Shown: piece by piece, positions 19,276 to 27,977 of the stretch
Layout of the letters: every line of letters begins with the position of its first letter
How positions within the stretch are numbered: the stretch's first letter is position 1
Assembly: GCA_028554795.2 (NCBI GenBank)
Contig: CM068841.1
Location: 25,539,308-25,603,307 of the forward strand
Length of the DNA: 64,000 bases
Direction: 5' to 3'
Origin: Sinohyriopsis cumingii
Taxonomy: Eukaryota > Mollusca > Bivalvia > Unionida > Unionidae
The notes under the pieces: generated by a model
What the model saw: the letters and a program-made list of their open reading frames with translations, nothing else
Told to the model about the DNA's origin: nothing
Database searches by the model: none
Made by a program: the position numbers and the translations under genes

Positions 19276-19362
19276 ATGGAAGACTGTTATCCCTCTTTAC
19301 CTAGTGGAGAAACTTTTAGTGTTGGATTATTGTTAAAAAATGTTAGAGTTCTTGTTGTTTAG
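19276..19362 (+). pseudogene. Stub of the post-capsid gene; protease region deleted
   Basis: MEDCYPSLPSGE matches the start of the gene at 39003 in Polinton 2 (MEDTYHPNGG). After a few codons the sequence jumps to the AT-rich trailer that in Polinton 2 follows the protease (TTGAATAAAAAATG). About 1 kb containing the Cys/His gene and the adenain-type protease is therefore missing from Polinton 1. Confidence 0.7.
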
Positions 19363-19502
19363 TGTTAAGTGATTTTTGAATAAAAAATGTGTTTTGAAAA
19401 AAATTGTTTGATGTTATATTGTTGGATTATTGTTAAAAATGTTAGAGTTGTTGTTTAGTGTTAAGTGATTTTTGAATAAAAAATGTTGTGTTTTGAAAAA
19501 AA
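19321..19502 (+). repeat. Two tandem 100-bp copies with AATAAA signals
   Basis: GTTGGATTATTGTTAAAAA begins at 19321 and again at 19421, each followed by GTTTAGTGTTAAGTGA and TTGAATAAAAAATG. The duplication sits at the deletion junction and doubles the poly(A) signal (19379-19384, 19475-19480) that ends the capsid gene block. Confidence 0.85.
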
Positions 19503-19607
19503 TGCCTTTGTCTTTTGTTTAGCTATAAGAATGTTGGATTGATGCTCTTTCATTTCTTACTATCCCTCTCATGACACTCACTAAACGTTGCGACTCAAAA
19601 ACCGTGT

Positions 19608-19646
19608 GGGGGATGTTTTCCTTCACGTCCGCGCTTTGACTTTAAG
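19608..19646 (+). promoter_or_regulatory. Right-arm promoter P1 (CACGTCCGCGC box plus TATA-like)
   Basis: GGGGGATGTTTTCCTTCACG followed by TCCGCGCTTTGACTTTAAG. The TATA-like TTTAAGAACC ends about 55 bp before the ATG at 19700. The same box occurs before 20560 and 22697 and, decayed, before three Polinton 2 genes. Confidence 0.7.
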
Positions 19647-19699
19647 AACCGGGTTGTTTCCAGTCTAACCATCCATTGTCGACTCATCCTCCTACGAAG

Positions 19700-20062
19700 A
19701 TGTGCTCCAAACTAGCTAAACTCAACGAAGCCTACGTGAATTTGCATAGGGTCAGACACAGTCTGATACCGAAGCCAGAAGAAATAGAGAATGTGAGAAT
19801 GTTAAAAATCACTGAAGACCTGATAGAAGAGCTCTTCAGAGAAGAAATGAACAGGGAAAAAGAAGAATGGACAGAGAAGTACAGACTTCAGAGACAGCAG
19901 CAACAACAACAACAACAAGAGCAGCAGCAACAGCAACCTGAACCTGACAGAGGCTTTGTCGATTGCCGTATCGACACCAAAGAGTTCTTCTTTTCTTTCA
20001 GAAGAAGCAGACCTATCGCCAGAAAGTCTATCCTCAGAGGACATCGCATTCTTAGAAACTAA
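19700..20062 (+). CDS. Right-arm accessory protein 1, Gln-rich coiled coil, 120 aa
   Basis: The N-terminal helix MCSKLAKLNEAYVNLHRVRH and IPKPEEIENVRML is followed by a Glu/Arg helix (LIEELFREEMNREKEEW), a poly-Gln run and a basic Ser/Arg tail. The family is not recognised. The N terminus resembles the next gene (SKLLELHVHLEYARRLLNEL), so the right-arm genes may be tandem paralogues. It has its own promoter (19608-19646) and a histone-like stem-loop 30 bp after the stop. The Polinton 2 homologue (40376-40735) keeps the sequence but has a stop at codon 10. Start chosen at the first ATG, shared with that homologue. Confidence 0.65.
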   Translation: MCSKLAKLNEAYVNLHRVRHSLIPKPEEIENVRMLKITEDLIEELFREEMNREKEEWTEKYRLQRQQQQQQQQEQQQQQPEPDRGFVDCRIDTKEFFFSFRRSRPIARKSILRGHRILRN

Positions 20063-20091
20063 AAAAAGAATGCCATAGCAAACAAAAAAAC

Positions 20092-20107
20092 AGCCCTTTT
20101 CAGGGCT
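20092..20107 (+). terminator. Histone-type 3' stem-loop, copy c
   Basis: AAAAAAAC-AGCCCT-TTTC-AGGGCT-ACCCCA, then CTAGAAAAGAAATA at about 20119-20132 and ATTTGCCAAT. The lowest base pair is A-T here instead of G-C in copies a, b and e, a compensatory change that keeps the stem. AATAAA follows at 20173-20178. Confidence 0.75.
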
Positions 20108-20413
20108 ACCCCAATACTCTAGAAAAGAAATAACGATCGATTTGCCAATGTGTGTAGGTAGAGTAGTGTGAAAATAAACACTAACTCTTTTTTAAAAAAT
20201 GTGAGGGTATGTGTTTGTGTGTTTGTGTTTGTAAGTGGTTAAGTAAGTTGGTATGGATAGTAGATTAAAATGATGTTTTTTTTGGTGTTTGAGGTGTATA
20301 TTTGGAGTCAGATTGGATTGCTTTGCGTATGTGGATAGTCTATTGAAGTGATTTATAAAAAATTTTAAAATAGTGATGGGTAGCATAAAAAAGTGAGTGA
20401 GTGTTTCTTTTAG

Positions 20414-20511
20414 GTCCGCGCGTTGTTGTTTTTGGTCATGATGTAGGTAACATCAATATGTTTTTTAGGGGTAATGTTTTCCTTCACGTCCGCGCTTTCA
20501 CTATAAATTGA
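20414..20511 (+). promoter_or_regulatory. Right-arm promoter P2, distal and proximal boxes
   Basis: A distal box (GGTCCGCGCGTTGT, 20413-20426, followed by GGTCATGATGTAGGTAA) lies about 65 bp before the proximal box (TTTTCCTTCACGTCCGCGC, from about 20476). TATAAATTGAAAC lies about 58 bp before the ATG at 20560. The same two-box layout recurs before 22697 and at 41001-41098. Confidence 0.7.
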
Positions 20512-20559
20512 AACTCGCTGGGCAGTCTAGCTACCCTTGTTGATTGATCAACACCAAAA

Positions 20560-20886
20560 ATGAACACGAGACTGTCTAAACTGTTGGAACTTCATGTGCA
20601 TCTGGAATATGCCAGGCGCCTGTTGAATGAACTGGCCGCGGAAGCCATTGTGGAGGAGGGAAGGATAAGAGAGGAGGAGGAAAGAAGAAAAAAAGAAGAG
20701 GAGGAGAGAAGATATAAAGAAGAAGAAGAAGAGGAAAGAAGATACAAAGAGGAGGAGAGAAGAAACAAAGAAGAGGAGGAGGAGAAGGAAAAGAAGAGAA
20801 GAAGAATAAATTTCAGAATCCCAGAGAGCGAAAATTGGGATTCTGAAGCGACATATCCTGCCTCTGCTCTCTCCCCCAAAAAGTAA
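20560..20886 (+). CDS. Right-arm accessory protein 2, Glu/Lys/Arg coiled coil, 108 aa
   Basis: The helical N terminus (MNTRLSKLLELHVHLEYARR, LLNELAAEAIVEEG) is followed by about 50 residues of nearly pure Glu/Lys/Arg coiled coil and an acidic-polar tail (FRIPESENWDSEATYPASAL). The family is unknown. Polinton 2 has the same N terminus at 41144 (SLELEIHLEYARRLLDDLA) and, in a downstream piece, the same tail. Both ends are thus kept while the low-complexity middle changes, a sign that the ends are what is selected. Own promoter; stem-loop 87 bp after the stop. Confidence 0.65.
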   Translation: MNTRLSKLLELHVHLEYARRLLNELAAEAIVEEGRIREEEERRKKEEEERRYKEEEEEERRYKEEERRNKEEEEEKEKKRRRINFRIPESENWDSEATYPASALSPKK

Positions 20887-20973
20887 AAAGTAACTGGGGG
20901 ATAAGATGTGTATGTGGCGCCAGGCCTGGAAGGTGCCACCATTAACCAGGTGTCCATGAAGTTCCAAAAAAAC

Positions 20974-20989
20974 AGCCCTTTTCAGGGCT
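20974..20989 (+). terminator. Histone-type 3' stem-loop, copy d
   Basis: AAAAAAC-AGCCCT-TTTC-AGGGCT-ACCCA, followed by CTAGAAAAGAAATAACC at about 20999-21015 and CAATTTGCCAAT. Same stem variant as copy c. Confidence 0.75.
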
Positions 20990-21129
20990 ACCCAATACTC
21001 TAGAAAAGAAATAACCATCAATTTGCCAATGTGTAGGTAGAGTAGTGTGAATATAAACACTAACTCTTTTCTAAGATAGTGTGAGGGTATGTGTTTGTGT
21101 GTTGGTGCTTGTAAGAGCTAAGGTATGTT

Positions 21130-22520
21130 TGTGGGAATAGTAGATTATGGGTTTCTTTATTGTTTCTTAGCGTAGGTGAAGAGTATAGTTAGGGTTCTGT
21201 AACCGCTCACGTACGATTGTGTGGATAGTAGATTATGGATTTTGTTTATTGTTTCTTAGCGTATGTGGAGAGTATAGTTTGGGTTTTGTAACCGCTCACG
21301 TACGATTGTGTGGATAGTAGATTATGGATTTGTTTATTGTTTCTTAGCGTATGTGAAGAGTATAGTTTGGGTTTTGTAACCGCTCACGTACGATTGTGAG
21401 GATAGTAGATTATGGATTTTGTTTATTGTTTCTTAGCGTATGTGTTTGTGTGTTTGTGTTTGTGTGTTTGTGTTTGTACCCGCTCAAGTACGATTGTGTG
21501 GATAGTAGATTATGGATTTGTTTATTGTTTCTTAGCGTATGTGGAGAGTATAGTTTGGGTTTTGTAAGCGCTCACGTACGATTGTGAGGATAGTAGATTA
21601 TGGATTTTGTTTATTGTTTCTTAGTGTATGTGTTTGTGTGTTTGTGTTTGTGTGTTTGTGTTTGTACCCGCTCACGTAAGATTGTGTGGATAGTAGATTA
21701 TGGATTTGTTTATTGTTTCTTAGCGTATGTGGAGAGTATAGTTTGGGTTTTGTAAGCGCTCACGTACGATTGTGAGGATAGTAGATTATGGATTTTGTTT
21801 ATTGTTTCTTAGCGTATGTGTTTGTGTGTTTGTGTTTGTGTGTTTGTGTTTGTGTGTTTGTGTTTGTACCCGCTCACGTACGATTGTGTGGATAGTAGAT
21901 TATGGATTTGTTTATTGTTTCTTAGCGTATGTGAAGAGTATAGTTTGGGTTTTGTAACCGCTCACGTACGATTGTGAGGATAGTAGATTATGGATTTTGT
22001 TTATTGTTTCTTAGCGTATGTGTTTGTGTGTTTGTGTTTGTGTGTTTGTGTTTGTACCCGCTCACGTACGATTGTGTGGATAGTAGATTATGGATTTGTT
22101 TATTGTTTCTTAGCGTATGTGGAGAGTATAGTTTGGGTTTTGTAACCGCTCACGTACGATTGTGAGGATAGTAGATTATGGATTTTGTTTATTGTTTCTT
22201 AGCGTATGTGTTTGTGTGTTTGTGTTTGTGTGTTTGTGTTTGTACCCGCTCACGTACGATTGTGTGGATAGTAGAATATGGATTTGTTTATTGTTTCTTA
22301 GCGTATGTGGAGAGTATAGTTTGGGTTTTGTAAGCGCTCACGTACGATTGTGAGGATAGTAGATTATGGATTTTGTTTATTGTTTCTTAGCGTATGTGTT
22401 TGTGTGTTTGTGTTTGTGTGTTTGTGTTTGTACCCGCTCACGTAAGATTGTGTGGATAGTAGATTATGGATTTGTTTATTGTTTCTTAGCGTATGTGGAG
22501 AGTATAGTTTGGGTTTTATT
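21130..22520 (+). repeat. Minisatellite with 188-bp higher-order unit
   Basis: About 15 head-to-tail units alternate between an 88-bp form (CGCTCACGTACGATTGTG, GGATAGTAGATTATGGATT, CTTAGCGTATGTGGAGAG) and a 100-bp form in which the end is replaced by GTGTTTGTGTGTTTGTG repeats. Together they form a 188-bp unit; units begin for example at 21396, 21584, 21772, 21974 and 22162 (one is 202 bp). Open frames within it are by-products of the period. Polinton 2 has a degenerate array at the same place (41825-42385) that shares GTGTGGATAGTA. Confidence 0.9.
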
Positions 22521-22537
22521 ATATGAAATGAAAAAGT

Positions 22538-22650
22538 AGGGGATGTTTTCCTTCACGTCCGCGCGTTGTTTGGCCATGATCTAGGTAAGATCATTTTTAC
22601 GTTTTAGGGGGATGTTTTTCCTTCACGTACGCGCTTTAAGTATAAGAACC
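22538..22650 (+). promoter_or_regulatory. Right-arm promoter P3, distal and proximal boxes
   Basis: GGGGATGTTTTCCTTCACG-TCCGCGCGTTGTTTGGCC (22538-22575) and, about 70 bp later, GGGGGATGTTTTTCCTTCAC-GTACGCGCTTTAAG with TATAAGAACC at about 22641, 56 bp before the ATG at 22697. Confidence 0.7.
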
Positions 22651-22696
22651 CACATTATTCGTCGTTCAAACCATTCTGCAAAGAATAAAAAAGAAG

Positions 22697-23086
22697 ATGG
22701 CTTCTAACCAAATGGACAAAATACAAACATTACAAGACGTTTTAGACAACTTAGGAATGATGGAGCAGATGTTGATAAGACTGGTTGAAGACCATTATTC
22801 CTATAGTCCCCATCGTGTAAAGATGGAAATTAATAACTTAAAAAAGGTAAAGGACAAGATTAGTGGTGTCATGAAAGAGATAAAGGAGGAGAAGGAGGAT
22901 GAAGAGGAAAGAATAAGAATAAGCAAATGGAACGAAAAGATTGAAAAAGAAGAAGAAAATGAGAAGAGGAAGAAAGAAGAGGAGGAAGAGAAGAAGAAAG
23001 AAGAGCAGGAGAAAAAAAAGAAAGAAAAGAAGAGAAAGAGTGTTGGAGATAAAATAAGAACTTGGTGGAGAAAAAGAAGAAACTAG
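22697..23086 (+). CDS. Right-arm accessory protein 3, charged coiled coil, 129 aa
   Basis: It begins MASNQMDKIQTLQDVLDNLG, MMEQMLIRLVEDHYSYSPHR, then about 75 residues rich in Glu and Lys and a basic end (KRKSVGDKIRTWWRKRR). The family is unknown. It has the same plan as the two preceding genes: a short leucine-rich helix, then a charged coiled coil. Own two-box promoter; the stop is 20 bp before stem-loop copy e in the right inverted repeat. Polinton 2 has at this place a different sequence (42487-42852), so this slot is either fast-evolving or exchanged. Confidence 0.65.
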   Translation: MASNQMDKIQTLQDVLDNLGMMEQMLIRLVEDHYSYSPHRVKMEINNLKKVKDKISGVMKEIKEEKEDEEERIRISKWNEKIEKEEENEKRKKEEEEEKKKEEQEKKKKEKKRKSVGDKIRTWWRKRRN

Positions 23087-23095
23087 AAGCAGAAG

Positions 23096-23433
23096 AAAAC
23101 CCAAAGGCCCTTTTCAGGGCCAGCCATATTTCTCGAAAAGAGATAGCCTTTCAATTGCCTAAATTTAAATTTAAATTTAAAAAAATTTAAAAAAAAAAAA
23201 AAAAATCCCATGTTCAATTCCCCTTGTCCCTAAACAAAACCAAACTCTATTCCCCCATGTTAAATTCCCTTTGTACGTAGAGTGACCCACGATTTTTCGC
23301 CATGTTAAATTCCCCTTGTACGTAGAGTGTCCCACGATTTTTCGCCATGTTAAATTTCCATTGTACGTAGAGTGTCCCAGGGGTCCCTGTAATGCTAATT
23401 CCCATTGTACGTAGGGTATCCCACTTAACTACT
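23096..23433 (-). repeat. Right terminal inverted repeat of Polinton 1
   Basis: Reverse complement of 5348-5686, ending CTTAACTACT and followed by CTCTGT (23434-23439). Confidence 0.93.
23106..23121 (+). terminator. Histone-type 3' stem-loop, copy e (right inverted repeat)
   Basis: CCAAA-GGCCCT-TTTC-AGGGCC-AGCCA, then CTCGAAAAGAGATAG at about 23132-23146 and CAATTGCC. It is the mirror partner of copy a, since both lie within the inverted repeats and serve the outermost outward-reading gene at each end. Confidence 0.75.
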
Positions 23434-23880
23434 CTCTGTGAACTGTCCAGTTTTAAAAGGGGCTATTATTGCAAGTTCTATTTTACAATCATTACATTAT
23501 TAAATAAAGTTTGCAGAATAACCTCGTTTGCTGGAGCTGTTGTTTTACAGGACGAATCTATTTGCCATGTTAGTCCAACCTTCATCCAACCTGTATCATC
23601 TTGTGCTAGATATTTAGATAGTTATATGCGTTTTTTTATTGAAAAGACAGAGTTTGACAAAATCACTTCACGAAATATGATATAGTTATACTCTTTCCGC
23701 AGGATCTTCTCTATTTCATTGACCTTTGAACGAACTATGTAGCCACCAGCATGCAAATTATAAGTAGCATTTTTATCGTGTTAAATTTAACCATTCGAAA
23801 CAATTTGTGACTTAAAAATGCAATATGAAAGCCGATTTTACAGGACTCCACAACTTGCGTGGCCTACATAAGATATAACA
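23434..23880. other. Right half of the host segment split by Polinton 1
   Basis: The first six bases are the target duplication. The rest matches, in reverse complement, about 44760-45215, where the segment is uninterrupted. No gene seen. Confidence 0.7.
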
Positions 23881-24179
23881 TTAAATATTTGATATGGCCT
23901 GTTCCATTGATAAACCGAGATTTCTAACCGCGCTTGTATTAAGATTTTATGAGTCTTCGTTTACCGACCAGAACATGTACTGTTGGTCCAACCCTCTCTG
24001 CTGCTGTCGCTGCTACTGAAGGTAAACTAGTGATAGTGGCCGGTAATTAGTCGACTGATTATTATTATTATAATGGACTCTATTTATTATAGTCCAGCAT
24101 GATACTGAAGGGGTAGAGCAGCGATTAGTAGACGTGTTGATGTAACAGGTGTCACACATAATGTTGCTGCTGACTGGTT

Positions 24180-24992
24180 AGCTTGACAGGCAATATGGCG
24201 AAATTAACTACCACCACCTAAAACATTTAGGTATGCACATTTTGATGTCTGCACTCCCAATGAGTTTCAACAGGCAGATATTTTGTTTTTACCACATGAT
24301 ACTATTAAAACTGGTAGATGTCAATCGCCCACATACAAATACTCGTTGAATGTCGTTTATGTTGCAAGTGGAGATATAGAAGTTGCATCTGTGTTTGAGC
24401 GAATTTATCAACGTGGCGTCCTGCGAAGGCCACAGTTGCTAGAGGTTGATCCTGGCAAAGAATTTCCAGGTGCGGTAACATCTCTGATGAAACAACATAG
24501 CGTTAAAATGAGACGAGGGCACGCCGCAATTCATCGCGATCAGGCAGTCGTTGAGCGATTTAATCGAACACTTGCTGAGCGATTGTTTTGGATATCAATA
24601 CTCGCAGGAAATACCCCTGAAAAAAATTTCAGAAAGACAGGAGATCTCGTGAATGGTTTGCAAGACGACCAAGTGTGATAGCTGCGTTAAATAATGAAAT
24701 TACTCGTGCAAAACCTATAAATGCAATCTCGAATTAACACATACCATTTTTGCGTCATGACTCTTTCTCAAAATAACCAGTACTAAGTAATGTGACTGTC
24801 AAATATTTATATGAGCCCTGGGAGCTTGAGAGAGGGGGTAAAAAAGACCGACTGACCCAGTCTGGAGTGGTACAATCCACGGGTTGACCTCCAATCTACA
24901 GACTAGATTTAATTACTCCTCAGCGTGGATTTGTACGTGAACAATTACAAGTTATTCCAGAAGATACACAATTACCACCGCCTTCACTTTTG
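24180..24992 (+). pseudogene. Class B Polinton integrase relic
   Basis: Pieces of one integrase in shifting frames: FQQADILFLPHDTIK (first Asp), LEVDPGKEFPGAVTSLMKQ (second Asp) and RDQAVVERFNRTLAERLF (catalytic Glu), then C-terminal fragments as far as YTQLPPPSL-like residues. Each matches the intact gene at 51624-52574 in the same order. It is broken by frameshifts and stops and is not functional. A helicase relic follows on the opposite strand, as in the 50-53 kb element. Confidence 0.8.
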
Positions 24993-25279
24993 TAAGGTTC
25001 ATTTCTGTGAAAGCAGGACACCAGCTCCTCGGCATCGATTACATTCAAAACAGGTCAGCAGCACATTTTCGCGTGTATGGCCGAGACTACTATTAATTAT
25101 CTTTACGGTAAACTGTCGAGGGTCATTCGGCGATTACTGCCACAACATTACTGTGTTGCAGTAAGCACAGTGATCTTTTTGTTGTTGTTTTAGTGTCATG
25201 ATAAACTTAACATCAAGATCGAAGTCGCGATTACTTTCTTTGTCACATCACTGATAACCAATTAATTTTGTTAACTTCA

Positions 25280-26260
25280 GGAATAATTCTTCGTAGCTGG
25301 GACAATCTTCTGACTTTTGACACTGCCAGATAAACTAGGTTCGACTATTAAATACGATCATCGACAATCCAAATATTGGTAGCGCTAATTGTCAGTTCTT
25401 GGGACGAATGAAACGCTATTGCATATCCTAAAGCCCACATGATGACCCAGCGTTTAATGCTTTCTCAACAGCTTCAATCGCAACTAAAATAATATCATTT
25501 AATAGAAGTTTGTGTTTCTCATTAATTCCAGGAATCGCAGCATCAATGTTTTGTTTAGTGTATCTGCTGGGCGATAACGTAATGGCACATGTAAATCTGA
25601 AAACGTTTCTTTATGTAACAGAAATAGTTGATGTTGAAGTGTATCACGAACTATATTTCTACTTGCAACTTTCAAATCAGTTTGTCTCAACATATTCCAA
25701 AAATCATTTATATGAGTTTCTGGAATCACTTTACGCATTATCTCACATTTAATTTTATATGTTTGTAGTCTGATTAACTTTGTAAACGCTTTCAGCGATT
25801 CGTCAATAGTTATATGGTCATCAAATATCTCGTCATAATAATCTAGGAATCTTTTCAGACATCCATGCGGAGATGATCCGACAAAAGGTTCTGGTTGACT
25901 ATGATCACCGCAGTATTTCGGGTCAACAACAAATCAAGAAACATTTTAATACACCCAGGGATACTGTGCATATTTCATCCCAGTTAATGATCTTAGGAAT
26001 ATATTTCTCGCCCATTCGTTGAGGAGTCCACTCATCTCCTTTCCATCGAAAGAAGCTGTGACAGGTATAAAATTGAACTCATCGCTCTTTAATCTCTCTG
26101 GCAAGCCGGTGCGTCGGAGTTAGAACTACCAAATCTAAACCCTTGAACAGATTTGTCGCACGTGTTGTTTAACCAGAATAGCCAGATCCATTGAGATAAA
26201 CGGTTTTATTTCTGGATACGGGATCATATCCCGATAGTGCTGATGATGGTTGTGACATTC
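25280..26260 (-). pseudogene. Class B SF1 (Pif1-like) helicase relic
   Basis: The minus strand holds fragments matching 52547-53293, for example IKCEIMRKVIPETHINDFWN, LHVPLRYRPADTLNK and a degraded DNA-end motif region. It extends further upstream than that copy to a nucleotide-binding loop (NGSGYSG followed by a stop where lysine is expected, then TTRATNLFKGLDLVVLTP). It therefore supplies the N-terminal part missing at 53.3 kb. Many stops and frameshifts. Confidence 0.65.
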
Positions 26261-26269
26261 GAATAACTA

Positions 26270-27660
26270 ATTATCTTTTATCTTTTGTTTTTCTCCATTC
26301 GCCCCATAATGCATCAACGCCGATCTGTAATTCATTTAGCCATCCTGCATTTTTTATTGATATAAAATGAATCTCAGGAAACTCTTACCGCGGTATCAAG
26401 AAATCTGTTTATCATCGATAATAAGTTTATCAAAGGATACGCTAGCATCGAAGATTTTAAATGAGTAATCTGTAATGAGTCACTAGCAATGTAACTCACA
26501 TTTGTGCCTAGTTTGGTTCCATCTGATAGGCTAATATTATTCCGACTTTTAAATGTGTCTCTCACTGTTGTATTAGCAATTATGAAATCAAGTTCATCGT
26601 CGTCGATGATTAATCTGGTGCAATGTGGTTAAGATTACATGAACCGCCTTGTATAAAGTTACCAACTATTTTGTTGTCAAGATCTTTTGCGAGTTTAGTT
26701 TCGTATTCTACAGCATCGGGATTGCATTAAAAAATCTCGTAGAGAACAGATCTCTCAACGCCAGGCATCCAAACCTGTTTCTGTGAATGATGCGATATTA
26801 TTGCTTCACTTACAGTTAAAGATATCAATGCTTTTGCTTCAAACATATATCGCAATAACACTTGGAGTCGAACCGCGTTCGCTAAAATGACGACCAAACC
26901 AAACAAAGACAATTGGATGAAGGAACAATGCAAATTCTAACGATTCAATACATGCAAATCCAGTCAAATAGAAATTTGGTAAAGATCCATTTATCTCAGA
27001 TGTCCGAACCGCTTAAAGCATTCAGCACTTTCTCCTATTCCACGAAAACTTCCAGGATAGCATGTAACCATATCAACGGAAGTAGCATCATAATAATCGT
27101 ATTTAGTATTCCAGGACCCGCTCTGTCCGTATTCGACACAACTGCGTTGTACATCATCAAGAAATTCCGATCTTGTCGGTTTCCATGAATTTTTCTCCTG
27201 CGCAAGTTAGCAGCAACTGACGGATCGGTAAAACAGTTACCGAGTAATCGTTTCAGCATCATCGGTATAGTTCAAAGCAAGATTTTTCATTTCGTCATGA
27301 AGAGATTCTGCACGATAAATATCTCCATAAAATGTCGCACAAACTAATCATACTAATCATGTTCGGAACTTTGAAACAACTACACGGATACAGGGGCGCT
27401 GTTATTGATATTTTTGATAAAATATAACATATCACCGTCATAAATTTAACAGTTCGATTTCGTGGAAATTTTACTTCCAACGTCCACGCATGCGTGTTAT
27501 GATCAACGAGCTCTATCGAATCTCCTTTTGATTTATATTTTGATTCGTGAAAAATCTCACCGGTTAGTGTCTTCAGTCTTATTGAAAATTGTAATTTCTT
27601 TTCCAACTCAGCAACGTCGTTGATCGAAGTTCAATTTTTTCTAACGTGCCGGTCCCACTC
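26270..27660 (-). pseudogene. Decayed coding region upstream of the helicase relic
   Basis: Several overlapping minus-strand fragments with protein-like composition (for example LKTLTGEIFHESKYKSKGDS, VKFPRNRTVKF, VDMVTCYPGSFRGIGESAEC, TKLGTNVSYIASDSLQ) lie in different frames. They read as one or two decayed genes of the same element. I cannot name the family; a capsid-type or replication protein is possible. Confidence 0.35.
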
Positions 27661-27977
27661 ATTTTTTTTTTTGCGTTTCAGATCCGTTAAATCTTTTCAC
27701 GTATCGCGTTTGTGAAAAATGTTCTATAACTCGCTCAGATACACAGTTCAAGGTCGAAATATTAATTGGTCGAAGATCATCGATTATCACCCAGCGGGTA
27801 TATCGGATAAATAAATGCCTTCAATGGATATGCTCATTGAGAATATGGTTTATTAATACCAGCCAATGTTCCTGGTTTAGAATTTTTACTTAACTTTACA
27901 ATATCTCCATCGCAATGTGATTCTCGAAAAGGGTCATATTTGTCACAAATAATCCAGGTGTCGTCTATAGGTACGAA

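Larger units (their letters stand above)
5348..23433 (+). mobile_element. Polinton 1 (Maverick, adintovirus-type), complete 18.1 kb
   Basis: The ends read AGTAGTTAAGTGGGATACC inward from both sides, within about 338-bp inverted repeats flanked by the 6-bp duplication CTCTGT. Inside are the Polinton hallmarks: protein-primed DNA polymerase B, retrovirus-like integrase with chromodomain, A32/FtsK-type ATPase, penton, and double jelly-roll capsid protein. The protease normally found after the capsid gene is missing, reduced to a 28-codon stub of its upstream neighbour. Breaks seen are two frameshifts in polymerase, one in the pX-like gene, one amber in integrase, and one TGA in the membrane protein. 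The near-identical inverted repeats and mostly open frames indicate a recent insertion. Isolated one-base breaks could also be assembly errors. Confidence 0.95.

Noticed and set aside
21396-22353. Repeated 61-63-codon open frames starting MRIVDYGFCLLFLSV
   Set aside because: They recur with the 188-bp minisatellite period and reflect the repeat unit, not a gene.
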